Positions 8,586 through 16,573 of a stretch of 64,000 nucleotides of DNA are shown in pieces. This DNA comes from Fluoribacter dumoffii NY 23 (GTDB lineage Bacteria; Pseudomonadota; Gammaproteobacteria; Legionellales; Legionellaceae). The stretch spans positions 113,866 through 177,865 of the forward strand of contig NZ_CM001373.1 of the NCBI RefSeq assembly GCF_000236165.1, written 5' to 3'. Made by a program: the position numbers and the translations under genes. Position 1 is the stretch's first letter. The number at the start of each line of letters is the position of its first letter. The notes beneath the pieces were generated by a model. That model saw nothing but the letters and a program-made list of their open reading frames with translations. It ran no database searches and was not told the origin of the DNA.

Positions 8586-9572
8586 TTAACATCCAGAAAC
8601 CCATTTCCCTTTGATGAAGGGGCCATCCATAGCGAAATCATTCTGAGTGACAACTGGTGAAAGATTAGTTCTTCCTCCTGGAGGCATAAGGAACATATTC
8701 AGGTAATGTTGCCACATCCAGCCGCCCATTAAGCTAAAGGTTCCATTATTGGGGGTCATCCATTGATAGTTTAACCCTAATTTGGCTTCCAGCTCGGGAA
8801 TAATGCGGCTTCTTTTGGCATAGGCGCTAAAAGAAGTACTGGCAAGCCCACTTAGGTTTGCCCCCGATAATTTTGCTTTTCGCTCCCCAAGGAGTAAGGC
8901 TGTAGCGCTTTGGGCAAAGAGCGAAAACCCGTAGTTCAGTTTATGGGTCATGTCTATCCCGACACGTGGACCTGCACCCTGGAATTTAGTATGAGTTGTC
9001 GAATATTGGAAAAGAGTATCAGTGGGGGTGAACCTGGTTTTTTCATAATTACGTTCAGTACGCTTAATTTCGGAGTTGACGTATTGTCCTCCGCCATAAA
9101 AACGGATATTTGTTTTCCTGCCAAAATCGCTGCTTTGCGCCAATTCAAGATTGACGACATCAACATCAGTATCATATTTCAAATGCGCAGTATTAGTAAT
9201 ATCTGGGATTTCTGTACTTACAGGAAAAGATACTACAAAATTCTTAGAACTATTGCCGTTAAAGTGCAGCCAATTTAAATTAAGGTCATTACCTGTATTA
9301 AAATGATAGCCCCCCTGCAGCAGAAATCCCCAATCCCAGGCTGATTTGGATTTAAGGCCATGATACGAGCCGCCGTTTAATGAGAGTATAGTAGGGTTAA
9401 GCAGGGGTGAATTTGTGGTTGGCTGTAAATATAAAGCGCTGATGCCTATCTCCCAAGCATTGCAGGGACAGGGAACAGTCACGTTATCAGGGTTGCATAC
9501 TGGGCCCATTGTACCGGCATTTGCCATGCCCATACCCAAAGCACAAAACATAATAGTAGCTAGTTTCTTCAT
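8586..9572 (-). CDS. Legionella-type major outer membrane protein homologue
   Basis: 328 residues from ATG 9572, chosen because a typical signal peptide (MKKLATIMFCALGMGMANA) starts there and cleavage would follow NAG; the upstream extension to 9605 lacks such features. The mature N-terminus carries the Cys-rich segment VCNPDNVTVPCPCNAWEIGI, then alternating beta strands and aromatic residues, as in the Legionella outer membrane protein family of cysteine-linked porins. It would sit in the outer membrane as a beta-barrel. Legionella genomes carry many paralogues, so a specific porin name is not assigned. Confidence 0.9.
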   Translation of the reverse strand: MKKLATIMFCALGMGMANAGTMGPVCNPDNVTVPCPCNAWEIGISALYLQPTTNSPLLNPTILSLNGGSYHGLKSKSAWDWGFLLQGGYHFNTGNDLNLNWLHFNGNSSKNFVVSFPVSTEIPDITNTAHLKYDTDVDVVNLELAQSSDFGRKTNIRFYGGGQYVNSEIKRTERNYEKTRFTPTDTLFQYSTTHTKFQGAGPRVGIDMTHKLNYGFSLFAQSATALLLGERKAKLSGANLSGLASTSFSAYAKRSRIIPELEAKLGLNYQWMTPNNGTFSLMGGWMWQHYLNMFLMPPGGRTNLSPVVTQNDFAMDGPFIKGKWVSGC

Positions 9573-9652
9573 GAATTGGTTCTCATCCTGATTTGTTTTA
9601 CCCATTATTAGGTAAGGAATTTAATAAATCAATAGGAAAGAATTAACCCCAC

Positions 9653-10408
9653 CTAGCCAAGCAAGCTTCTTCCTCCGTCGACTTTGAGTATTTGTCCTGT
9701 AATAAATGAATTTTCTGCCAAAGCAAGCACAGCCTGGGCAATACAGTCCGGATCGCCATGTTTTTTTAATGGGGTTTTGGCAATGATTTTTTCTTTGGCT
9801 TCGGGAGTCAGGGAATTGAAATTTTCAGGCCAGGCAGTTGCGCCTGGTGCAATGGCGTTGACCCTTATTTCCGGTGCAAATTCCCGTGCCAAGCTTTTGG
9901 TTTGCATTTCCAAAGCCGCTTTGCTTTGACAATACACCGAATATTCTTTCAGAGGTTTTTGTGCATGGATGTCGGTTATATTGATAATAGCTCCTGAGTG
10001 CTTTGCCAATAAGGGACGGGCTGCAAGACATAGTAAAAAAGGGGCTTTAACATGAATGTCAAACAGGGAATACCAGTCTGTATCCGCGAAGGTGGTCAAA
10101 TCAGTACGGATGAAGACGGAGGCATTATTAACTAACAAGTCCAGACGGGTAGTCCATTCCTGAACTGAAGTGAGCATCTCCTCTGCTGCCCCTGGAGCCG
10201 TAAGTTCCTTTTGCAAAACCCAAGCACTATGGGGGCGATGCGCATTTAAGTCTGCGGCCAGGCATTGTGCCTCTTGCAAGGAATGATGGCAATGAATAAT
10301 TACCTTATAATCTGCTGCATGCAATTTTCTGACAATGGCAGCTCCTATACGGCGGGCACCGCCCGTAACTAAAGCGGTCTTCGTATCTTCTTTGGCTGAT
10401 GGATTCAA
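9653..10408 (-). CDS. short-chain dehydrogenase, pteridine reductase/FolM-like
   Basis: 251 residues from a TTG start at 10408, preceded by AGGAAA at good spacing; the frame upstream to 10546 does not resemble the family. The NADP-binding start TGGARRIGAAIVRKLH is typical of FolM and PTR1-like pteridine reductases, and the catalytic YCQSK follows the second-strand INITDIHA region, where the usual Ser is replaced in part by TD. The C-terminus GQILKVDGGRSL is standard SDR. Such enzymes reduce dihydropterins to tetrahydropterins. The gene is divergent from midA and a PTPS-family gene, which supports a pterin role. The substrate is inferred. Confidence 0.82.
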   Translation of the reverse strand: MNPSAKEDTKTALVTGGARRIGAAIVRKLHAADYKVIIHCHHSLQEAQCLAADLNAHRPHSAWVLQKELTAPGAAEEMLTSVQEWTTRLDLLVNNASVFIRTDLTTFADTDWYSLFDIHVKAPFLLCLAARPLLAKHSGAIINITDIHAQKPLKEYSVYCQSKAALEMQTKSLAREFAPEIRVNAIAPGATAWPENFNSLTPEAKEKIIAKTPLKKHGDPDCIAQAVLALAENSFITGQILKVDGGRSLLG

Positions 10409-10582
10409 TGTATGTTTCCTATTCAATGATCTGACCTTCACCTGTTGCAATCCAGCTCCACCCCAGGAGGAGGTGTGGATGAGGGTATTGATTGTGGCTG
10501 ATGAACGATAAATGCTACAATTACCACCCTCACACTGCCCCTCCATTCATGGGTGAGGGGATATCATTTTAAGTTATTAATT

Positions 10583-11695
10583 ATGAGTATATTACAAACC
10601 TTAAATTCGCTCCTGACTCAACGCCAGGCGATTCCTTTTGTTGAATTCATGCAACTGGCATTGTACGCCCCCGGACATGGATATTACAGTTCCGGATTGC
10701 AAAAATTAGGGAGGCAGGGTGATTTTATTACTGCTCCCGAATTAACCCCATTGTTTGGTAAAGCTCTTGCCAATCAATGCCAGCAAGTGCTTATGGAACT
10801 TGAGTCTCCTGTTTTATTCGAATTTGGCGCAGGTTCGGGAGCTTTGTGTGTCGCCATTCTGGAGCATCTGGAAAAACAGAACTGTTTGCCTGAAACCTAT
10901 TATATTTTGGAAGTGAGTGCGAACTTACAGCACCGCCAACGTGAACTGATAAATCAAAAAATTCCTCATTTAGCGCAGCGGGTGACGTGGCTTGAGCGGT
11001 GGCCGCAAGTTCCTTTTAACGGAGTGGTTATCGCTAATGAAGTTCTGGATGCAATGCCTGTGCACCGTTTTATGAAAACAGATGAGGCTATCATGGAAAG
11101 TTATGTGGCCCTGGATGAACAGCAGCATTTAGTCGAATTATTTAAGCCCTGCGAGAATCAACGATTACTGGATTACATCAATAACAGATTGTCATTATCC
11201 AATGCTCCTTATCTTTCGGAGGTGAATCTATTTATTGATGATTGGATTTTGAATCTTAATCAGATGCTGCACCAAGGGGTGGTATTTTTAATTGATTATG
11301 GATTCCCCCGTCATGAGTATTATCATCCGGATAGAAATCAGGGAACTTTAATGTGCCATTATCAACACCACAGCCATCCTGACCCTTTAATGCACCCAGG
11401 GGAACAAGACATAACCGCACATGTTGATTTTACGCATGTAGCGGAAGCGGGGCATCAAGCGGGCTTCCATATTTCCGGTTTTACGAACCAAGCCTCTTTT
11501 TTGCTGGCTAACGGTTTGCTAAGCTTATTAAATTCATTGGATAGCGAGTTGGAACTAGTGCATGCGAAGCAAGCGATAAAGCAGCTTACCCTTCCCAGTG
11601 AAATGGGAGAGTTATTTAAAGTAATTGCTTTAAGCAAAAATGTGGATATTCCCTTAAACGGGTTCCTGTTACATGATAAACGAGTGAGTTTATGA
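10583..11695 (+). CDS. SAM-dependent methyltransferase, MidA/NDUFAF7 family
   Basis: 370 residues from ATG 10583 (MSILQTLNSLL); the ten codons upstream of it in the open frame start at a weak GTG and are probably untranslated. Family marks are YYSSGLQKLGRQGDFITAPE near the N-terminus, the SAM-binding FEFGAGSGALCVAIL, VVIANEVLDAMPVHRF and LIDYGFPRHEYYHPDRNQGT. The mitochondrial relative NDUFAF7 methylates an arginine of complex I; bacterial members are presumed protein arginine methyltransferases. It overlaps the next gene by ATGA. Confidence 0.92.
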   Translation: MSILQTLNSLLTQRQAIPFVEFMQLALYAPGHGYYSSGLQKLGRQGDFITAPELTPLFGKALANQCQQVLMELESPVLFEFGAGSGALCVAILEHLEKQNCLPETYYILEVSANLQHRQRELINQKIPHLAQRVTWLERWPQVPFNGVVIANEVLDAMPVHRFMKTDEAIMESYVALDEQQHLVELFKPCENQRLLDYINNRLSLSNAPYLSEVNLFIDDWILNLNQMLHQGVVFLIDYGFPRHEYYHPDRNQGTLMCHYQHHSHPDPLMHPGEQDITAHVDFTHVAEAGHQAGFHISGFTNQASFLLANGLLSLLNSLDSELELVHAKQAIKQLTLPSEMGELFKVIALSKNVDIPLNGFLLHDKRVSL

Positions 11696-12198
11696 CTATA
11701 AAAAAATACCTGACAACCGTAGAACTCCAAAAAGAGTCCATGAAATTTTCTGCGGGACATACGACAATTTTCTCTGCAACAGAAAGAGAGCCCTTACATG
11801 GGCATATGTATGGAGTTTATTTGGCCCTCACTACCTGGGTGGAAGAAAATGGGATGACCTTTGATTATCGCTATTACAAGGAACGTATCCATAAATTATG
11901 CCGATTTCTAAACCAGACTTTTTTGATGCCGCAATTTTCTCCCTTTTTAGAATTTGCGGAGGATGAAGAGTATTATTATTTTACGTTTAACCACAAAAAA
12001 ATCCCTTTTCTTAAAGAAGACGTGACTCTTTTACCCGTATCGAATATCACGGTTGAAGAGTTATCCCGTTGGTTTGTCAATGAATTGATTAAAGATAAAG
12101 CAGAGCTGGATCGCCATCGTATTGAAACTGTGGTGGTTAAGGTTTTCTCAGCTCCAGGACAATCAGCCAGCCACCAATGGCAAAGAGTACATGAATAA
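11692..12198 (+). CDS. 6-pyruvoyl-tetrahydropterin synthase/QueD family protein
   Basis: 168 residues. The zinc-binding histidines lie in MKFSAGH and PLHGHMYGVY. In QueD a cysteine stands four residues before the HGH, but here the sequence is ATEREPLHGH, with arginine at that position and a glutamate giving the E-x-x-H-G-H pattern described for PTPS-III enzymes, which cleave dihydroneopterin side chains in place of FolB. A folate or tetrahydropterin role therefore seems more likely than queuosine synthesis, though queC lies 20 kb away. Its ATG overlaps the midA stop and its end overlaps priA by eight bases, so all three may be co-transcribed. Confidence 0.85.
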   Translation: MTIKKYLTTVELQKESMKFSAGHTTIFSATEREPLHGHMYGVYLALTTWVEENGMTFDYRYYKERIHKLCRFLNQTFLMPQFSPFLEFAEDEEYYYFTFNHKKIPFLKEDVTLLPVSNITVEELSRWFVNELIKDKAELDRHRIETVVVKVFSAPGQSASHQWQRVHE

Positions 12199-14467
12199 AA
12201 GTGAGCGCAGTCATTCTATTGAGGATAATTCTACATCCTTTGCTGAAGCTCCATCTCTAGAGATTATCGAGGAGAATGCCGCAGAGCTGGAAAATATCAT
12301 CTATCAAGTCTGTATTCCCCATACGCATCGTGAGTATTTTGATTATGTTGCAGAAGGTTTAAGCCCATGTATCGGAGCTCGAGTTTGGGTTCCTTTTCGC
12401 AAACAAATTCGTCTGGGTTTGGTAATCGGCAAGGTAAATACTTCCCATGATATTAGCGCACTAAAGAGCATCGGTACCCTCATTGATGAACAGCCATTAA
12501 TCGAGGAAGACATGTTGACTCTATGCTCCTGGATTGCCAATTATTATCAATCCCCTTTATCTGAGGTATTACCACTTGCCTTACCTAAAAAATATCGCTT
12601 GGGGGAGCCTTGCCAATTACCCATGGGAGATTTTTATCAATTGGCATTACCGTTGGAGGAAGCCAAAAAGCATCTTCCTGCCCGAGCCCGCAAACAACAC
12701 GAGCTTATCCAGTTTTTGAGTACGCAAACAAAACCAATTCTCAGGCAACATTTAACCGAGAAAGGATTTAATTCCACCCAGCTTTGCAGTTTACTGGCTG
12801 CAGAAGTTATTTCCTTATCACAGCAAATCATGTTGCCCGAAAGAACGGAAGCTTCATTATCGTCCCCCTTGCCTCTTAATCCCGAACAAAAGGTGGCGGT
12901 AACTGCAATCACCGAAGCCTTACACCAATATCAGTGCTTTTTGTTGCAAGGGATCACAGGAAGCGGGAAAACGGAAGTCTATTTGCAGGTAATCGCTCAA
13001 GTACTGGCACAACAAAAGCAAGTATTAATCCTGGTTCCTGAAATTGGATTAACACCTCAATTAGTCTCCCGTTTTAAGGAACGTTTCAAAGAGCAAATCG
13101 CCGTAATCCATTCGAACTTGAATGAAACGGAGCGTCAGGTAGCATGGCAATTGGCCAAGGAAAGCAAAGTGCAAATGGTGATCGGAACTCGGGCTGCAAT
13201 TTTCACACCGATGCCTGATTTAGGTCTTATTGTGATTGATGAAGAGCATGATGCTTCCTTAAAGCAAATGGAGGGGGTGCGTTATTCCGCCCGAGATACG
13301 GCTTTGATGCGGGCCCATTTGGCAAATATACCTGTTATTTTGGGCTCGGCAACCCCAAGTCTTGAGAGCATCCACAATGTGAGGCAAAAGAAATATACAT
13401 TATTACGTTTAAATCAAAAGGCCCTCTCCACAACCCCGTTGCACTATCAACTCATCGATTTACGATCGCAGCCACTCCAGCATGGCTTGGCAACCACAAC
13501 CTTACAAGTAATTCAGGAGCACTTGCACAAACAAAATCAGGTCCTGGTATTTATTAATCGGCGTGGTTTTGCTCCTGTTCTCTTGTGTCATCAATGCGGT
13601 TGGATGGCTGACTGCCGCGCTTGCGACAGCCATTTGACCCTGCATAAATATCTTGGGCAGATGATTTGCCATCATTGCGGGTTAGTCCAAAAAACTCCAG
13701 ACCACTGCCTCAGTTGTCATAGTGTGGAATTAATCCCGGTTGGTGCGGGAACCCAGCGCGTCCACGAGTTCCTAAGCTCCTATTTTCCTGATACCCAAGT
13801 GATTCGTATTGATCGTGACGCTGTGCGCAAAAAAAATTCTTTGGATGAACATCTTCTTAAAATTCATCAAGGGGAGGCACAGTTAATTGTAGGCACTCAA
13901 ATGCTTGCCAAAGGCCATCATTTTCCTCGCCTTTCTTTGGTTGTTATTCTTGATGCTGATGCAGGACTTTATAATCAGGATTTTCGTGCTTTGGAGCATT
14001 TAGGACAATTATTAATACAAGTTTCAGGGCGTGCAGGCCGTGTTGATCAGGAAGGTCAAGTCTTAATACAAACGCATCTCCCCGATCACCCTTTGCTCAA
14101 TTTATTGATTCAACAAGGCTATGATTCCTTTGCAGATGCATTATTAACTACCCGTCAACAAGCCCAACTTCCTCCATTCGAGTATTTAGCCTTAATTAGA
14201 GCGCAAGGAAAAGCCGTGGGCAGTGTTTTAAAATTTTTACATGCGGCCAAAGAGTGTATAGGAAACTCTCCGGTTATGGTGATGGGACCTGCACCCGCCC
14301 CTATGCCTCGTAAAGCCAATCAGCATCGCATGCAACTGCTGATTAAATCCTCTTCGCGTAAACATTTAAAAAATGTTTTAACGCAGTTACGAGAGTGGCT
14401 GGTGGGAAATAAATTAAGTAATGGGGTTCGTTGGAATGTAGATGTGGATCCTATGGATTTATCATGA
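12191..14467 (+). CDS. priA: primosomal replication helicase PriA
   Basis: 758 residues from ATG 12191, which overlaps the upstream stop; a longer frame from a TTG at 12122 lies wholly inside the PTPS gene and is rejected. The 3'-end-binding domain, winged helix, helicase core (Walker A GITGSGKTEVY, DEEHD box VIDEEHDAS) and the zinc-binding insert with eight cysteines (CHQCGWMADCRACDSH ... CHHCGL ... CLSCHS) are all present. PriA restarts stalled forks by loading the primosome. It is slightly longer than E. coli PriA because of an acidic, Ser/Glu-rich leader of about 40 residues before the conserved YQVCIP start. Confidence 0.97.
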   Translation: MNKSERSHSIEDNSTSFAEAPSLEIIEENAAELENIIYQVCIPHTHREYFDYVAEGLSPCIGARVWVPFRKQIRLGLVIGKVNTSHDISALKSIGTLIDEQPLIEEDMLTLCSWIANYYQSPLSEVLPLALPKKYRLGEPCQLPMGDFYQLALPLEEAKKHLPARARKQHELIQFLSTQTKPILRQHLTEKGFNSTQLCSLLAAEVISLSQQIMLPERTEASLSSPLPLNPEQKVAVTAITEALHQYQCFLLQGITGSGKTEVYLQVIAQVLAQQKQVLILVPEIGLTPQLVSRFKERFKEQIAVIHSNLNETERQVAWQLAKESKVQMVIGTRAAIFTPMPDLGLIVIDEEHDASLKQMEGVRYSARDTALMRAHLANIPVILGSATPSLESIHNVRQKKYTLLRLNQKALSTTPLHYQLIDLRSQPLQHGLATTTLQVIQEHLHKQNQVLVFINRRGFAPVLLCHQCGWMADCRACDSHLTLHKYLGQMICHHCGLVQKTPDHCLSCHSVELIPVGAGTQRVHEFLSSYFPDTQVIRIDRDAVRKKNSLDEHLLKIHQGEAQLIVGTQMLAKGHHFPRLSLVVILDADAGLYNQDFRALEHLGQLLIQVSGRAGRVDQEGQVLIQTHLPDHPLLNLLIQQGYDSFADALLTTRQQAQLPPFEYLALIRAQGKAVGSVLKFLHAAKECIGNSPVMVMGPAPAPMPRKANQHRMQLLIKSSSRKHLKNVLTQLREWLVGNKLSNGVRWNVDVDPMDLS

Positions 14468-14482
14468 AGGAGGTCATGCACA

Positions 14483-14884
14483 ATGAATGAGTCGAAAATT
14501 GCAGTACATAAAAAAATTTTCCCTATAGCCTGGGGCGATATGGATGCATTAGGCCATGTAAATAACGCCCGCTATTTTGATTATTTTCAGGAAGCGCGTA
14601 TCGACTGGTTACGAGAACTCAATATCAACATGAGTGAAAAAACAGGCCCGGTTGTAATTCATGTGGCCTGTACCTTTTTAAAACCGGTCATTTATCCGGC
14701 GACGGTGACTTTGTCTTCCAAAATACACAGTCTTGGCAATTCCAGTATGATGATGGATCACGATCTCTATCAGGGTGAGGTGTTAATGGCACAGGGTAGT
14801 TGCAAAATAGTTTGGGTTGATTACCAGCAAAATAAATCAATTTCCTTACCCCATGAGATCCGAGAACTTTTTGAAACAAAGTAA
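14483..14884 (+). CDS. acyl-CoA thioesterase, 4HBT hotdog family
   Basis: 133 residues. The YbgC/FadM-type active-site segment WGDMDALGHVNNARYFDYFQ is intact, with the catalytic Asp before the xLGHVNN loop and the long hotdog helix after it. Such enzymes hydrolyse short or long acyl-CoA esters in the cytoplasm. GGAGG lies 12 bases before the ATG, which sits only 15 bases after priA, so it probably shares the priA transcript. The substrate cannot be predicted. Confidence 0.9.
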   Translation: MNESKIAVHKKIFPIAWGDMDALGHVNNARYFDYFQEARIDWLRELNINMSEKTGPVVIHVACTFLKPVIYPATVTLSSKIHSLGNSSMMMDHDLYQGEVLMAQGSCKIVWVDYQQNKSISLPHEIRELFETK

Positions 14885-14974
14885 CCCCTGCAGTCTTGGT
14901 GCTGAAGCAGAATGGAGAACAACCACAATGGGGTAACCCGGGGAGCGCGGCACACCCCGGCTGTACATAGAATT

Positions 14975-15769
14975 TTAAACTGCAATCGGTGCTTTGATGG
15001 CAGGATGAGATTGATAGTTTACGAATTCAAAATCTTCATAAGCATAGTCAAATAAGGAATCAGGTTTACGTTTGATATTTAAAGTAGCTAAAGGCAGCGG
15101 TTCCCTCGTTAATTGAGTACGAGCTTGTTCCAGGTGATTGAGATATAAATGGCAATCTCCCCCTGTCCATATGAATTCCCCGACATTGAGATCGCATTGC
15201 TGGGCAACCATGTGGGTTAACAGGGCATAGGACGCAATATTAAAAGGCACGCCTAAAAATACATCTGCAGAACGTTGATACAATTGACAAGAAAGGGTGT
15301 TGTTGGCTACATAAAATTGAAATAAAGCATGGCAAGGCATCAAAGCCATTTGATCCAATTCTCCCACATTCCAGGCACTCACCAGCAACCGCCGGGAATC
15401 AGGGTTGGTTTTAATTTGGTGAACCACATCACTGAGTTGATCAATAGTGCGTCCATCTGCTGTGGGCCAATTTCGCCATTGTTTGCCATAAATGGGTCCC
15501 AAATCACCATGGCTATCAGCCCATTCATCCCAAATACTAACTCCATTTTCATTTAAATAGGCAATATTGGTATCCCCCTTTAAAAACCAGAGTAACTCAT
15601 GAACAATACTGCGCATATGGAGTTTTTTGGTGGTCACTAAAGGGAATCCCTGGCGCAAATCAAAGCGCATTTGATAACCAAAAACCGACAAGGTACCTGT
15701 GCCTGTTCGGTCTGTTTTTTCGCTGCCATTGTTTAATATATGTTCCAGTAAATTCAAATAAGTTTTCAT
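14975..15769 (-). CDS. thyA: thymidylate synthase
   Basis: 264 residues, the standard bacterial length. The catalytic cysteine is in [12 protein letters not shown], the phosphate-binding arginines are in [12 protein letters not shown] and [14 protein letters not shown], and the C-terminus ends KAPIAV as in other ThyA proteins. It methylates dUMP using methylene-tetrahydrofolate, producing dihydrofolate. Its ATG overlaps the lgt stop (ATGA), so the two are translationally coupled, as in many gammaproteobacteria. Confidence 0.98.
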   Translation of the reverse strand: MKTYLNLLEHILNNGSEKTDRTGTGTLSVFGYQMRFDLRQGFPLVTTKKLHMRSIVHELLWFLKGDTNIAYLNENGVSIWDEWADSHGDLGPIYGKQWRNWPTADGRTIDQLSDVVHQIKTNPDSRRLLVSAWNVGELDQMALMPCHALFQFYVANNTLSCQLYQRSADVFLGVPFNIASYALLTHMVAQQCDLNVGEFIWTGGDCHLYLNHLEQARTQLTREPLPLATLNIKRKPDSLFDYAYEDFEFVNYQSHPAIKAPIAV

Positions 15770-16536
15770 CGTTTAAGCCACCATAACCAAAATCCCAGTA
15801 ACAACATGGGAATAGATAAAATTTGTCCCATTGTCAACCATCCGAAAGCGATATAGCCCAATTGTGGGTCGGGTTGTCGGAAAAACTCGGCAATGATACG
15901 ACATACTGCATAGCCCATGAGGAAGACAGCGGAGACGCGACCTACTGGCCGGGGTTTACGCGCATAGATCCAAACAAGTAAAAACAATCCGATTCCCTCT
16001 AAACCAAATTCATATAATTCTGAAGGATGGCGAGGCTGGTCATCTACATGGCTGTATACCATACCCCAAGGCATGTCGGTAACTCGTCCCCATAATTCAC
16101 CGTTAATAAAATTACCAATACGCCCGGCACCTAAACCGATGGGCACAAGTGGGGCAATGAAATCCCCCAACTCCAGGAACGATTTTTTACTTTTTCTGGA
16201 AAAGAGCCAAAGAGCAAGAGCAACACCAAGCAATCCCCCATGAAAAGACATTCCTCCTTGCCAGAGCTTAAATAAAGACAAGGGGTTGTGGAGCAATTCC
16301 GGGAAGTTATAGAACAGCATATAACCGATGCGTCCACCAACAATGACCCCGAGGGCAGCATAAAAAATCAAATCACTGATTTGTTCTGAAGTCCAATCCA
16401 GATGGTAATGTTTGGCACGCCAGTGAGCGAGTAACCAGCCACTCACAAATCCAATCAAATACATTAAGCCATACCAGTGAACTTGAATGGGACCGATTGA
16501 AAATGCTACAGGATTGATGTAGGGAAAGGTTAGCAT
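15766..16536 (-). CDS. lgt: prolipoprotein diacylglyceryl transferase
   Basis: 256 residues with about seven membrane segments. The Lgt signature [14 protein letters not shown] is present along with the HGGLLG motif and the conserved arginine of [11 protein letters not shown]. The enzyme transfers diacylglyceryl from phosphatidylglycerol to the lipobox cysteine of preprolipoproteins in the inner membrane; the lipoprotein at 37.7 kb would be a substrate. It lies 37 bases downstream of ptsP and is coupled to thyA. Confidence 0.97.
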   Translation of the reverse strand: MLTFPYINPVAFSIGPIQVHWYGLMYLIGFVSGWLLAHWRAKHYHLDWTSEQISDLIFYAALGVIVGGRIGYMLFYNFPELLHNPLSLFKLWQGGMSFHGGLLGVALALWLFSRKSKKSFLELGDFIAPLVPIGLGAGRIGNFINGELWGRVTDMPWGMVYSHVDDQPRHPSELYEFGLEGIGLFLLVWIYARKPRPVGRVSAVFLMGYAVCRIIAEFFRQPDPQLGYIAFGWLTMGQILSIPMLLLGFWLWWLKR

Positions 16537-16573
16537 CTTTTTTTAATTATCCTTTTTTATGTGCATGAGCAGT

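Noticed and set aside
12122..12190. TTG start giving a longer PriA
   Set aside because: Lies entirely inside the PTPS-family gene; the ATG at 12191 fits the usual overlap.
14937..14960. GC-rich hairpin between the thioesterase gene and thyA
   Set aside because: Only 6-bp arms with an 11-base loop and no T-run; not strong enough to call a terminator.
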